A stretch of DNA of 22,067 nt, taken from the NCBI GenBank assembly GCA_030152225.1, contig JASLHL010000029.1, positions 1 through 22,067 of the forward strand, in the 5' to 3' direction. The first letter of the stretch is position 1, and each line of letters begins with the position of its first letter. Shown piece by piece: positions 8,048 through 15,130 of this stretch. This DNA comes from Flavobacterium sp. GTDB lineage: Bacteria > Bacteroidota > Bacteroidia > Flavobacteriales > Flavobacteriaceae. The position numbers and the translations under genes were made by a program. The notes under the pieces were generated by a model. That model saw nothing but the letters and a program-made list of their open reading frames with translations. It did no database searches and was not told the origin of the DNA.

Positions 8048-9040
8048 ATGTTGAGAAACAAACAACAATATGCTCAAATAACAGCCATTGGGGGGTATCT
8101 ACCAACAACCAGACGGACCAATGCTGATTTAGAACGTTTATCAGACACTTCTGATGAATGGATCATGAAAAGAACAGGGATCAAAGAGCGACGTATTTTA
8201 GAGGATGGTCTAGCGACATCAGATATGGCAGTTGAGGCGATTAAGGAGTTGTGTGCAACCTATCAAAAAGACATCACGACCATAGATGCACTATTGGTTG
8301 CAACCTCATCACCTGATATGCCTATGCCTTCAACGGCAAATATTATTTGCGACAAGTTAGATCTAACCCAGGTATGGGCTTTTGATATGAATGCAGCTTG
8401 TTCTGGTTTTTTATATGCTTTAGATATGGGCGCTGCTTTGGTAGAAACACGGCGCTACAAGAATGTCGTGGTCGTTGGAGCGGATAAAATTAGTTCCTAT
8501 GTTGACACCACAGATCGATCGACCAATATTTTATTTGGCGATGGAGCTGGAGCGGTATGGCTTGAACCTTCTAAAGAAACTGGAGTCTTAGATGCTTTGT
8601 TGCTCAGTGACGGCAAGGGAATTGAATATTTGAATATCAAAGGAGGAGGTTCGCGCTATCCTTATGCTATGGAGAATTGGGATTCAACCCATCGCTATTT
8701 ACAACAAGATGGTAAAGTTGTATTCAAAAATGCAGTAACAGCAATGAGTCAAGCCTGTCAATCGCTTCTAGACCAAAATGGTTTAACTGTAGAAGACATC
8801 AACTGGTTAGTTGCTCATCAAGCAAACAAGCGCATTATAGATGCTGTTGGGAAAGAACTAGGTATTGAGGAAGAAAAAGCTTTAAACAACATCACCTATT
8901 CCGGAAATACAATTGCAGCCACTATTCCGCTTTGTATTTGGGAGTACAAAAATCAGCTTAAAAAAGGCGATTTGCTTTTACTTACTGCTTTTGGTGCAGG
9001 ATTTTCGTGGGGAGCTAGTCTTTTGCAATGGAATATATAA
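8048..9040 (+). CDS. fabH: Beta-ketoacyl-ACP synthase III (KAS III)
   Basis: The protein of 330 aa is the usual KAS III length with the complete catalytic triad: C118 in MNAACSGFLYAL, H257 in LVAHQANKRIID and N287 in TYSGNTIAATIP. Other family blocks are SDEWIMKRTGIKER (35-48), LFGDGAGAVWLEP (162-174) and the C-terminal LLTAFGAGFSWGA. KAS III starts fatty-acid synthesis in the cytoplasm by condensing an acyl-CoA primer with malonyl-ACP; in Bacteroidota the primer is often branched, giving iso fatty acids. The gene is not next to rpmF, plsX or other fab genes, so it may be a secondary paralogue. A role in another acyl-condensation pathway cannot be excluded. The ATG at 8048 fits: GGYLPTTRRTNADLE follows at the position expected for the family. 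Confidence 0.95.
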   Translation: MLRNKQQYAQITAIGGYLPTTRRTNADLERLSDTSDEWIMKRTGIKERRILEDGLATSDMAVEAIKELCATYQKDITTIDALLVATSSPDMPMPSTANIICDKLDLTQVWAFDMNAACSGFLYALDMGAALVETRRYKNVVVVGADKISSYVDTTDRSTNILFGDGAGAVWLEPSKETGVLDALLLSDGKGIEYLNIKGGGSRYPYAMENWDSTHRYLQQDGKVVFKNAVTAMSQACQSLLDQNGLTVEDINWLVAHQANKRIIDAVGKELGIEEEKALNNITYSGNTIAATIPLCIWEYKNQLKKGDLLLLTAFGAGFSWGASLLQWNI

Positions 9041-9050
9041 ACTACACTAC

Positions 9051-9090
9051 ATAAACAAAGCGGTCTCCCATGGGAGACCGCTTTGTTTAT
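9051..9090. terminator. Perfect 40-bp palindrome, bidirectional terminator between fabH and the XRE gene
   Basis: The left arm 9051-9070 and right arm 9071-9090 are exact reverse complements with no central spacer. The core is GCGGTCTCCCATGGGAGACCGC with A-rich flanks on the left and T-rich flanks on the right. It starts 10 bp after the fabH stop and lies 41 bp beyond the stop of the convergent XRE gene. In RNA from either strand it makes a long stem with U-rich 3' flank, so it should terminate both. Confidence 0.75.
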
Positions 9091-9131
9091 TCAATTTAAA
9101 AACGATAGGTTCAAGTAAGATTGCACGCCAA

Positions 9132-9443
9132 TTAAATCAACTCTTCTGGAAAATTAACATCCTTCTCTTGCAGATACTGAATTAATCTGCCATGTTTTAT
9201 TTGCAAATCAGAAGTACAATCACAGGCAATCGGACAAATTTCAAAAGGAGATATTTCCAAAATCACTGCGATTTCATTTAATATATCGTTTTTCAACTTT
9301 GTCTTTCCACTCTCAATATCAGAATATGCCTTTTGTGAAATATTAAGCTTCATTGCTACATATTCCTGAGAAAACCCTAATTCTTTTCTTCTTGTTCGCA
9401 TTTTTTCTGATTGAATTTTACATTTTTGTGTTGGTGTTTGCAT
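9132..9443 (-). CDS. Small XRE-family helix-turn-helix regulator with a cysteine cluster
   Basis: The protein of 103 aa has a Cro/C1-type helix-turn-helix at about residues 12-66 (MRTRRKELGFSQEYVAMKLN, then ISQKAYSDIESGKTKL). A short tail follows with CPIACDC (C70, C74, C76), a close cysteine group that could bind a metal or act in redox sensing; that is inference. The frame can be extended 11 codons to a GTG at 9476, but that codon falls in the TACCTTTG promoter element, so I prefer the ATG at 9443. It converges on fabH and is divergent from the putative small transcript at 9540-9649, which it may control. The target is otherwise unknown. Confidence 0.8.
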   Translation of the reverse strand: MQTPTQKCKIQSEKMRTRRKELGFSQEYVAMKLNISQKAYSDIESGKTKLKNDILNEIAVILEISPFEICPIACDCTSDLQIKHGRLIQYLQEKDVNFPEELI

Positions 9444-9475
9444 AATAAACCTTGAGTTTAATAAATTATCTGTCA

Positions 9476-9483
9476 CAAAGGTA
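9476..9483 (-). promoter_or_regulatory. -7 promoter element of the XRE gene
   Basis: On the minus strand this reads TACCTTTG, an exact match to TAnnTTTG. Transcription would start near 9469, about 26 nt before the ATG at 9443. An identical element on the plus strand sits at 9526-9533, so the two promoters are divergent with overlapping upstream regions. Confidence 0.6.
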
Positions 9484-9525
9484 ACACTTTATTATATTTT
9501 AGTTCCATTTTATTAAACTTTATCG

Positions 9526-9533
9526 TACCTTTG
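9526..9533 (+). promoter_or_regulatory. -7 promoter element of the small transcript
   Basis: TACCTTTG is an exact TAnnTTTG match on the plus strand, 42 bp from its mirror copy for the XRE gene. Transcription should start near 9540. The AT-rich DNA between the two elements contains TTTATTA-type repeats (9488-9519) where the XRE protein could bind. Confidence 0.6.
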
Positions 9534-9539
9534 GTTAAC

Positions 9540-9649
9540 ATAAACAACAAAATCAATGTCAAGCTTAAAATGAATACACTGAAAACTGAAATTCAAAAAT
9601 TCATATATGCTTAACGAAAAACTGCTTTCCCCAAAAGCAGTTTTTTTTT
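9540..9649 (+). ncRNA. Putative small RNA or leader-peptide transcript divergent to the XRE gene
   Basis: A consensus promoter (9526-9533) and an intrinsic terminator (9617-9649) bracket about 110 nt with no normal gene inside, which is the layout of a small RNA. Two tiny ORFs exist: MSSLK from the ATG at 9556, and a 14-residue ORF 9570-9614 (MNTLKTEIQKFIYA) ending just before the terminator stem. So it could also express a micropeptide or act as a leader. Nothing marks it as a known RNA family. The divergent XRE regulator is the natural candidate for controlling it. Confidence 0.45.
9617..9649 (+). terminator. Intrinsic terminator of the small transcript
   Basis: A 12-bp stem (9617-9628 with 9634-9645, core AAACTGCTTT/AAAGCAGTTT) with a 5-nt loop CCCCA runs into an unbroken T tract through 9649. 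It is too far from the OMP gene at 9792 to end anything else on this strand. Confidence 0.8.
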
Positions 9650-9684
9650 GTTCATTTTCATTCATTAGCTGTTCAAAAATGAAC
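9650..9684. promoter_or_regulatory. 9-bp inverted repeat upstream of the first beta-barrel gene
   Basis: GTTCATTTT (9650-9658) and AAAATGAAC (9676-9684) are perfect reverse complements with a 17-nt spacer, directly after the small-RNA terminator and 107 bp before the ATG at 9792. It may be an operator for the receptor-like genes. No regulator is identified. Confidence 0.3.
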
Positions 9685-9750
9685 ACTCCCCCTACCAAAT
9701 AAAACGATTAATATACTAAATTTCAGCGAATTATAAAAACATAATTTCTC

Positions 9751-9765
9751 TGGCACAACTTTAGT
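9751..9765 (+). promoter_or_regulatory. Possible sigma-54-like promoter of the first beta-barrel gene
   Basis: TGGCAC at 9751-9756, five bases, then TAGT at 9762-9765 resembles the sigma-54 -24/-12 pattern TGGCAC-N5-TTGC, with the conserved GG and the later G in register but two mismatches in the -12 half. It lies 26 bp before the ATG at 9792. No exact TAnnTTTG was seen here. Tentative. Confidence 0.2.
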
Positions 9766-9791
9766 CTTTCATCTAGCAAATTAACTATTCG

Positions 9792-12173
9792 ATGAAAACT
9801 AAACGAATCACCTTTTTTATTTTACTCCTTTCTTTCATCAGTCAGGCTCAATCAAAGCTAATAGGATCACTTGTTAATGCTGCACATCAACCGCTTGACT
9901 ATGTAGAAGTACTTTTGCTCAATCAACAAGATCAACTGATTCAACACACCTATACTGATGATACAGGAAACTTCGTTCTTCTTGATATACCCTCAGCTAC
10001 CTATATTTTACGCATTCAATATTTGGGAGTAAAACAATACGAAACCACTTTGCCCATAGAAACGGATCGTCAATTAGATCCCATTGTCATCCAAAACGAT
10101 CAACAATTAGACGAAATTATCTTGACCGCTCAAGCGAAATTAGTAGAACGCAAAATTGACCGTACAGTCTTCAATATTGAACAATCAATACACGCGAATA
10201 ACAGCAATGCTAAAGATGTATTAAAGCTTACTCCAGGATTAAAAGTAGACAAGGATCAAATTGCTCAGATCGGAAAAAGCAGCATGCAGGTGATGGTTAA
10301 CGATAAACTCCTTCCCCTGACTGGAGAGGATCTCATCAACTATTTGAGCACAATTCCCTCGGAGACGATCAAGAAAATTGAAGTAATAACGACCCCTCCA
10401 GCCAAATATGAAGCAAGTGGAAATAGCGGATTGATCAATATTGTTTTAAAACAAGGCAAACACAATGCGTGGAGCAATCAAATAAGCGGTGGATTTACAG
10501 CTGCGGATAAAGCAACCTATAAGATTAGCGATGTATTCAATTACAGCAAGAACAAAGTATCCCTAGCAGCTTCACTTAATGCTAGTTCAGGATACAGCCA
10601 AGAAATTGGCAAAATGGAGCTACATTATCCGAAAGAAACATGGAAAACCGTATTTCGTGAAACCGCGAAAAAAGAAGATCTATCAGGTAGTTTTCAATTG
10701 GATTACCAAGCGACTCCATCAACGGGAATCGGAGTACAATATAGAGGAAATACTTACAAACAAAACACCCAAGACAAGAATCAAACAAATGTTTATAACC
10801 TTGTTGATAACGTGATTAAAAACATCGAAACGAAGGGGAAATCGAGTCCAGATTTCAACAATCATGCGGTTAATCTTAATTTAAATCATCAATTTGATAC
10901 TGTGGGAACTAGGTTGAATTTAGACATGGATTACTTTAACTACATCACACATAAAAACCGAGTTTTCAACACAAAAACAGCTACTGTTCATAACGTTGTG
11001 AACAGCGATCAAAATTCCCAAACAGATGGCGATCAAACGATCGATAATTACAGTGCCAAAATAGACATGGAACAGCCCCTGTCTTTTGCCAACTTAACTT
11101 ACGGAGCAAAAGTGAGTTTTGTTCAAACGATAAACAACGCTAATTCGTTTAATACAAACGCGGGTTCTGCAACACAAGAGATTTTACAAGCCGATCACTT
11201 CGTTTACAAAGAGAACATTCAAGCTGTTTATTTTAGTGCTACTCGATCTTTTTCTAAACAATGGGAAGCACAGGTGGGATTGCGCCTAGAAAGTACACAA
11301 ACAGTAGGAGAATCCGCAGCAAGTCAATCCAAAGAAAAAACAACGTATACCGAGCTATTTCCAAGTGTATACGTCAACTATAAAATGAATGAGGATCACA
11401 CCTTTTCCCTTACCGCCAATCGCCGCATTAACCGTCCTTCTTTTTGGCAACTAAACCCTTTTAGATGGTATGTGAATGAATATAATTACGTAACGGGTAA
11501 TCCTTCGTTAAAACCTACTTTCACCAATGCCTTGACGCTGAGTTACACCCTTAAAAATAAATTATTCATCAATGCCTCTTACTCAAAAGTGAAAGATCTA
11601 GCTACGCAATATGCCACGATAGACAAAATCAATAGCATTCAAATCTTACAACAAGCCAATGTCTTTGATGCAGAAAATTACAACCTAAGTATGACGCATA
11701 TTCACGATGCTTGGCATTGGTTCAATTCGCAAAATACCTTGAACGTATTTTACAACAGTACCAAACTATTACTGCCTGTGGATTTAACAACGAGCAACGG
11801 TATGGGCTACTACTTCAATTCAAACAATACGATCAATCTAAATCCAGACAAGACCTTACAAGCTCAAGTGGATTACTTCTATCAGTCGAAATTAAACAAT
11901 GGAAACTGGAAGTTAAAAGCCATGCAGGGATTAAATATTGGTATGAAATATGCAATGTTAGACAAGAAACTAAATCTATCTGCTTATCTAAATGACATTT
12001 TTAGAACGTCTCACTTACGTGCAGAGGCCACTTCAGATGGTGTGAAACAAGGCTATACTATGTATTATGACAACCGCTATTTCTCGTTGGGGTTAAGTTA
12101 CAGCTTTGGAAATTCGAAAATTAAAGTAAGTGAAAGACAAGGTAGCAATAAAGAAGTTATCAACAGAAAGTAA
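9792..12173 (+). CDS. TonB-dependent-receptor-like outer-membrane beta-barrel protein (paralogue 1)
   Basis: The protein of 793 aa has a Sec signal peptide (ITFFILLLSFISQAQ, cleavage about residue 20) and a carboxypeptidase-regulatory-like beta-sandwich (about 22-105, with LDYVEVLLL and DDTGNFVLLDIPSATYILRI). A plug-type domain follows (about 118-225), containing DRTVFNIEQS, DVLKLTPGLKVD and TPPAKYEASGNSGLINIVLK. The rest, to about 770, is beta-barrel with alternating aromatic strands and the block ANRRINRPSFWQLNPF. The layout matches the Bacteroidota OMP_b-brl_3 family rather than SusC; no SusD-like lipoprotein gene is adjacent. Such proteins sit in the outer membrane and may import siderophores, peptides or other ligands; the substrate is unknown. 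It is followed by a paralogue of almost equal length, indicating tandem duplication. Confidence 0.88.
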   Translation: MKTKRITFFILLLSFISQAQSKLIGSLVNAAHQPLDYVEVLLLNQQDQLIQHTYTDDTGNFVLLDIPSATYILRIQYLGVKQYETTLPIETDRQLDPIVIQNDQQLDEIILTAQAKLVERKIDRTVFNIEQSIHANNSNAKDVLKLTPGLKVDKDQIAQIGKSSMQVMVNDKLLPLTGEDLINYLSTIPSETIKKIEVITTPPAKYEASGNSGLINIVLKQGKHNAWSNQISGGFTAADKATYKISDVFNYSKNKVSLAASLNASSGYSQEIGKMELHYPKETWKTVFRETAKKEDLSGSFQLDYQATPSTGIGVQYRGNTYKQNTQDKNQTNVYNLVDNVIKNIETKGKSSPDFNNHAVNLNLNHQFDTVGTRLNLDMDYFNYITHKNRVFNTKTATVHNVVNSDQNSQTDGDQTIDNYSAKIDMEQPLSFANLTYGAKVSFVQTINNANSFNTNAGSATQEILQADHFVYKENIQAVYFSATRSFSKQWEAQVGLRLESTQTVGESAASQSKEKTTYTELFPSVYVNYKMNEDHTFSLTANRRINRPSFWQLNPFRWYVNEYNYVTGNPSLKPTFTNALTLSYTLKNKLFINASYSKVKDLATQYATIDKINSIQILQQANVFDAENYNLSMTHIHDAWHWFNSQNTLNVFYNSTKLLLPVDLTTSNGMGYYFNSNNTINLNPDKTLQAQVDYFYQSKLNNGNWKLKAMQGLNIGMKYAMLDKKLNLSAYLNDIFRTSHLRAEATSDGVKQGYTMYYDNRYFSLGLSYSFGNSKIKVSERQGSNKEVINRK

Positions 12174-12393
12174 ATTAACCTTGTTTATAACCTTGTTAAT
12201 AAGTACGATAAACACCTTATTCAAAGGTCTTAAAAGTCTTGCAAAAACAAAAGTTATCAACAAGGTTAAATAAATAGTAACAAATCATTTACTTCTGCTA
12301 CCAATAGGCATCAACTAAGTTACAAACAGAAATAACCCTACTTGTTAACAACCTTATCAACACTGTTAATAAGTAGGTTTCAACTCAACCATT
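12154..12393. repeat. Cluster of DnaA-box-like 9-mers and inverted repeats between the two beta-barrel genes
   Basis: Three exact TTATCAACA words occur on the plus strand (12157-12165, 12254-12262, 12354-12362). On the minus strand are TTATTAACA twice (12194-12202, 12364-12372) and TTATAAACA once (12182-12190). A 17-nt inverted repeat with one mismatch (12175-12191 with 12253-12269), a 12-bp direct repeat TGTTAATAAGTA (12194-12205 and 12364-12375) and a tandem AACCTTGTT unit (12177 and 12189) overlap them. TTATCAACA is one base from the classical DnaA box TTATCCACA. The cluster could be a DnaA-binding region, or binding sites of another regulator for the downstream gene. No TAnnTTTG is exact; TAGGTTTC at 12374-12381 is a near match. 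Confidence 0.5.
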
Positions 12394-14772
12394 ATGAAAA
12401 AGAAATTTACACTCTTTATGGTATTTTTATGTAGTATTTCAGTACTACAAGCCCAAAATAGCTTAAAGGGAAAAGTGCTTAACCAAGAAAAACAACCCAT
12501 TGACTTTGCGGAAATTCACTTGCTTAAAGAAGCGAATGACCAATTAGCCCAACAAGGTTTTACCTCTGAAACGGGAGACTTTCAATTAACGAATCTCCCT
12601 ACCGCTTCCTACAAGCTCAATATCCATTATTTAGGTCAGTTACTTTATACCAAAAACATAACACTAGATCGCGATCTAGACTTAGGTGAAATCACAGCAG
12701 AATCAACCACGCAATTAGGCGAAATTGTGCTGCAAGCGGAAAAAAAATTAGTGGAGCGCAAAGCAGATCGCTTGGTTTTCAACACGGCCAACAGTATTGC
12801 GTCACAGGGAATGGATGCTATGGAAGCTTTAATCAATACCCCTTTGATAAAAGTTCAAAACGACAAGATTAGCATTGTAGGTAAAAGCAGTGTCACGGTA
12901 ATGATTGACGATAAGATCGTTCATCTTCAAGGAGATGCTTTGAGCAACTACCTCAAAACACTACGCTCAGATGATATAGAGAAAATAGAAGTAATTACCA
13001 ATCCTCCTGCTAAATACGAAGCAAGTGGAAATAGCGGATTGATCAATATTGTTTTGAAGAAGAACAAGTCCCTGGGATTATACGGATCACTCAGCAGCTC
13101 CTATGCGTATAATAACTTCAATTCTACCTCAACCAATGGAAGCTTAAACTACCAAAATAAGAAGTGGAATCTTATGCTAAAAGCCCATGGTAGCTATGGA
13201 GAGTACGGCAATACCAATACCTACGCTTACCGCGGTGAAGACCGTATACTAGATGCTTATGGCGATCCAACAGGAGATTATACGTCAGGAGGTTTAAACC
13301 TAACAACAAATTATCAGCTGTCAAAAAACGGCGTAATTGGCTTAACGTATGACTTATCTAAGTTTAAAAACACAACGAAGAACAACAATATTTCCAAGTA
13401 TATCTCAGTATCCCAAAAGACCACGGATTCTATTATTAATTCGTTAACAGAGGTAACTTCAGACAACATCTATCACACACTAAATGCTTTTTACGATCAC
13501 AACTTAGATACCTTGGGGAGTAAATTATCCTTGGGGATGAATTACTTTTCCAATATTCCAGAAGGAAGCACAAACATGAATGAGCGCAACACCCCTAGCA
13601 ACCAGACTCGATCGACCTACTTTACCAACGATTTAAACTATCAAGTATGGAGTGGTACGGCAGATGTATCCTATAAATTATCCTGGGCTGATGTAGAATT
13701 TGGAGGAAAATACTCCAACTATGACAACCGATCTACCGTATTTTATTACAACCGAATAGACAACAACCTAAACTATGATCCTACACGAAGCAATCGCTTT
13801 AATTACAAAGAGGACAATTTTGCAGGGTATTTGAGCTTACACAAAAAATTAAGCGACAAATGGAGCGTAAAAGGAGGCTTAAGATTCGAGCAAACAGAGG
13901 TAGAAGGTCATTTAGTAGAGACCAAGGAAACATTCAAAAAATCGTACAACAAATGGTTTCCAACGGCTTATATCTCCTATAACCCCAATGAAAATCACTC
14001 GTTTAATTTCAACTATTCCAAGCGAATTAACCGTCCATATTCCGATATTTTAAACCCTTTCCGTTACTATGCGAATAGCTATTCATACAACAGTGGAAAT
14101 CCCGAATTAGACCCTTCTTTTACGGACAACTACGAATTGAACTATCTATTCCACGGTTCTTTATCTGTGAGTTTAAACTACTACCATATTACCAATTCCT
14201 TTGATCAATATTCTACCATGGAGAACGATATCTTCATTAGTACCTATTACAACATCCTCAATAGTGATACTTATGGACTGAGTGTTTCTTACAGTGAAAA
14301 AATAACAGGGTGGTGGCAGACGAGCACAGGAGCAGAAGCTTACCTATCGGACACCTATTATCGAAATAAACTAGCCAATCACATTGCTCAAAATGGCATT
14401 GGATTCAGCTACTATTCGCAAAATACTTTTACAGTAAATCAAGCAAAAACACTGAACCTATTCCTAAACTGGTACCATCAAATTCCACATAAGGAAGACA
14501 ATACACATTATGGAGCTTATCAATCTCTATCAACAGGATTAAAAGCGAATGTACTCAACAAAAAGCTAAATCTAAGCTTAACGTTATCTGACGTCTTTAA
14601 TACGGGGAAATCAAGTGGAACAAGCTACTTCAACAACAATATACAAACGTTTAGCAATAAATGGAATAGCAGAAGATTAACCGTTGGTGCAACCTATACT
14701 TTTGGAGACAGCTCAAATAAGAAGAGCATCAAGGAGGCAACCTTCGAAGATAAAAGTAGAAGTAGTAAGTAG
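12394..14772 (+). CDS. TonB-dependent-receptor-like outer-membrane beta-barrel protein (paralogue 2)
   Basis: The protein of 792 aa has the same architecture as the preceding gene. It shows a signal peptide (FTLFMVFLCSISVLQAQ, cleavage about residue 21), a carboxypeptidase-regulatory-like domain (about 23-105, IDFAEIHLL and SETGDFQLTNLPTASYKLNIHY), a plug-type domain (about 120-225, with DRLVFNTANS and NPPAKYEASGNSGLINIVLKKNK) and a beta-barrel with FNFNYSKRINRPYSDILNPF. The last predicted strand is RLTVGATYTFGD, followed by a charged tail ending in RSSK. The last codons and the stop lie inside a heptamer tandem repeat, so the extreme C-terminus may vary between strains. A 38-nt stretch in the plug region (13018-13055) is identical to paralogue 1. 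Substrate unknown. Confidence 0.88.
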   Translation: MKKKFTLFMVFLCSISVLQAQNSLKGKVLNQEKQPIDFAEIHLLKEANDQLAQQGFTSETGDFQLTNLPTASYKLNIHYLGQLLYTKNITLDRDLDLGEITAESTTQLGEIVLQAEKKLVERKADRLVFNTANSIASQGMDAMEALINTPLIKVQNDKISIVGKSSVTVMIDDKIVHLQGDALSNYLKTLRSDDIEKIEVITNPPAKYEASGNSGLINIVLKKNKSLGLYGSLSSSYAYNNFNSTSTNGSLNYQNKKWNLMLKAHGSYGEYGNTNTYAYRGEDRILDAYGDPTGDYTSGGLNLTTNYQLSKNGVIGLTYDLSKFKNTTKNNNISKYISVSQKTTDSIINSLTEVTSDNIYHTLNAFYDHNLDTLGSKLSLGMNYFSNIPEGSTNMNERNTPSNQTRSTYFTNDLNYQVWSGTADVSYKLSWADVEFGGKYSNYDNRSTVFYYNRIDNNLNYDPTRSNRFNYKEDNFAGYLSLHKKLSDKWSVKGGLRFEQTEVEGHLVETKETFKKSYNKWFPTAYISYNPNENHSFNFNYSKRINRPYSDILNPFRYYANSYSYNSGNPELDPSFTDNYELNYLFHGSLSVSLNYYHITNSFDQYSTMENDIFISTYYNILNSDTYGLSVSYSEKITGWWQTSTGAEAYLSDTYYRNKLANHIAQNGIGFSYYSQNTFTVNQAKTLNLFLNWYHQIPHKEDNTHYGAYQSLSTGLKANVLNKKLNLSLTLSDVFNTGKSSGTSYFNNNIQTFSNKWNSRRLTVGATYTFGDSSNKKSIKEATFEDKSRSSK

Positions 14773-14839
14773 AAGTAGTAAGTAGTAAGTAGTAAGTAGT
14801 AAGTAGTAAGTAGTAAGTGGTGAGTGGTGAGTGGTGAGT
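14756..14839 (+). repeat. Heptanucleotide tandem repeat spanning the stop codon of the second beta-barrel gene
   Basis: Units of GTAGTAA run head to tail: one at 14762-14768, then six perfect ones from 14775 to 14816, with two 6-nt variants GTAGAA at 14756 and 14769, followed by three GTGGTGA variants (14817-14837). The stop codon TAG (14770-14772) of the beta-barrel gene is formed by the array. Since 7 is not a multiple of 3, gain or loss of a unit before the stop would change the last residues. Confidence 0.9.
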
Positions 14840-15130
14840 TAAAGCGCGTAATACCTACAGCCCATGGAATAGAAAATTTTAACACAATAAAATATTTTCT
14901 AGTTGTAACAAACGGTACAATACACCTACTAATACCTTACAATGCTAACAATATAACGTTGTTTTGCTAAAAAAGTAATAATTTAATTCTCAGAAAAGTC
15001 TGTTTAACTTATACTCTTCTTCACCGAAAAACTGTAAGTCTAAACACTTTTATAAAAGTGGAGTGATGACCCATTTTAATTGATTAGTTAGTTGAACGTC
15101 CTTTGTATACCCATACAAGGGACGTTCGTA
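14773..15130. other. Non-coding region between the second beta-barrel gene and the convergent helicase gene
   Basis: Beyond the heptamer array (to 14839) this AT-rich stretch holds no ORF I would support. It contains an 8-bp inverted repeat TAGAAAAT/ATTTTCTA (14870-14877, 14894-14901; a weak terminator candidate with no T run), a perfect 16-bp palindrome CACTTTTATAAAAGTG (15045-15060), and the strong hairpin at 15094-15127. Confidence 0.6.
15094..15127. terminator. Hairpin at the end of the helicase gene, possible bidirectional terminator
   Basis: Arms 15094-15108 and 15113-15127 pair over 15 positions (one G-U type mismatch) around a 4-nt loop. It lies directly after the helicase stop codon on the minus strand and faces the second beta-barrel gene on the plus strand. 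No long T tract follows on either side, so termination is likely but less certain than for the other hairpins. Confidence 0.55.

Noticed and set aside
7915..8127. 70-codon plus-strand reading frame before fabH
   Set aside because: It overlaps fabH in another frame, shows low-complexity composition and has no recognisable domain.
9792..14772. SusC/SusD-type polysaccharide utilisation locus
   Set aside because: No SusD-like lipoprotein, no glycosidase genes, and the barrel type fits the OMP_b-brl_3 group instead.
14756..14839. CRISPR array
   Set aside because: Contiguous 7-nt units without unique spacers; a simple tandem repeat.
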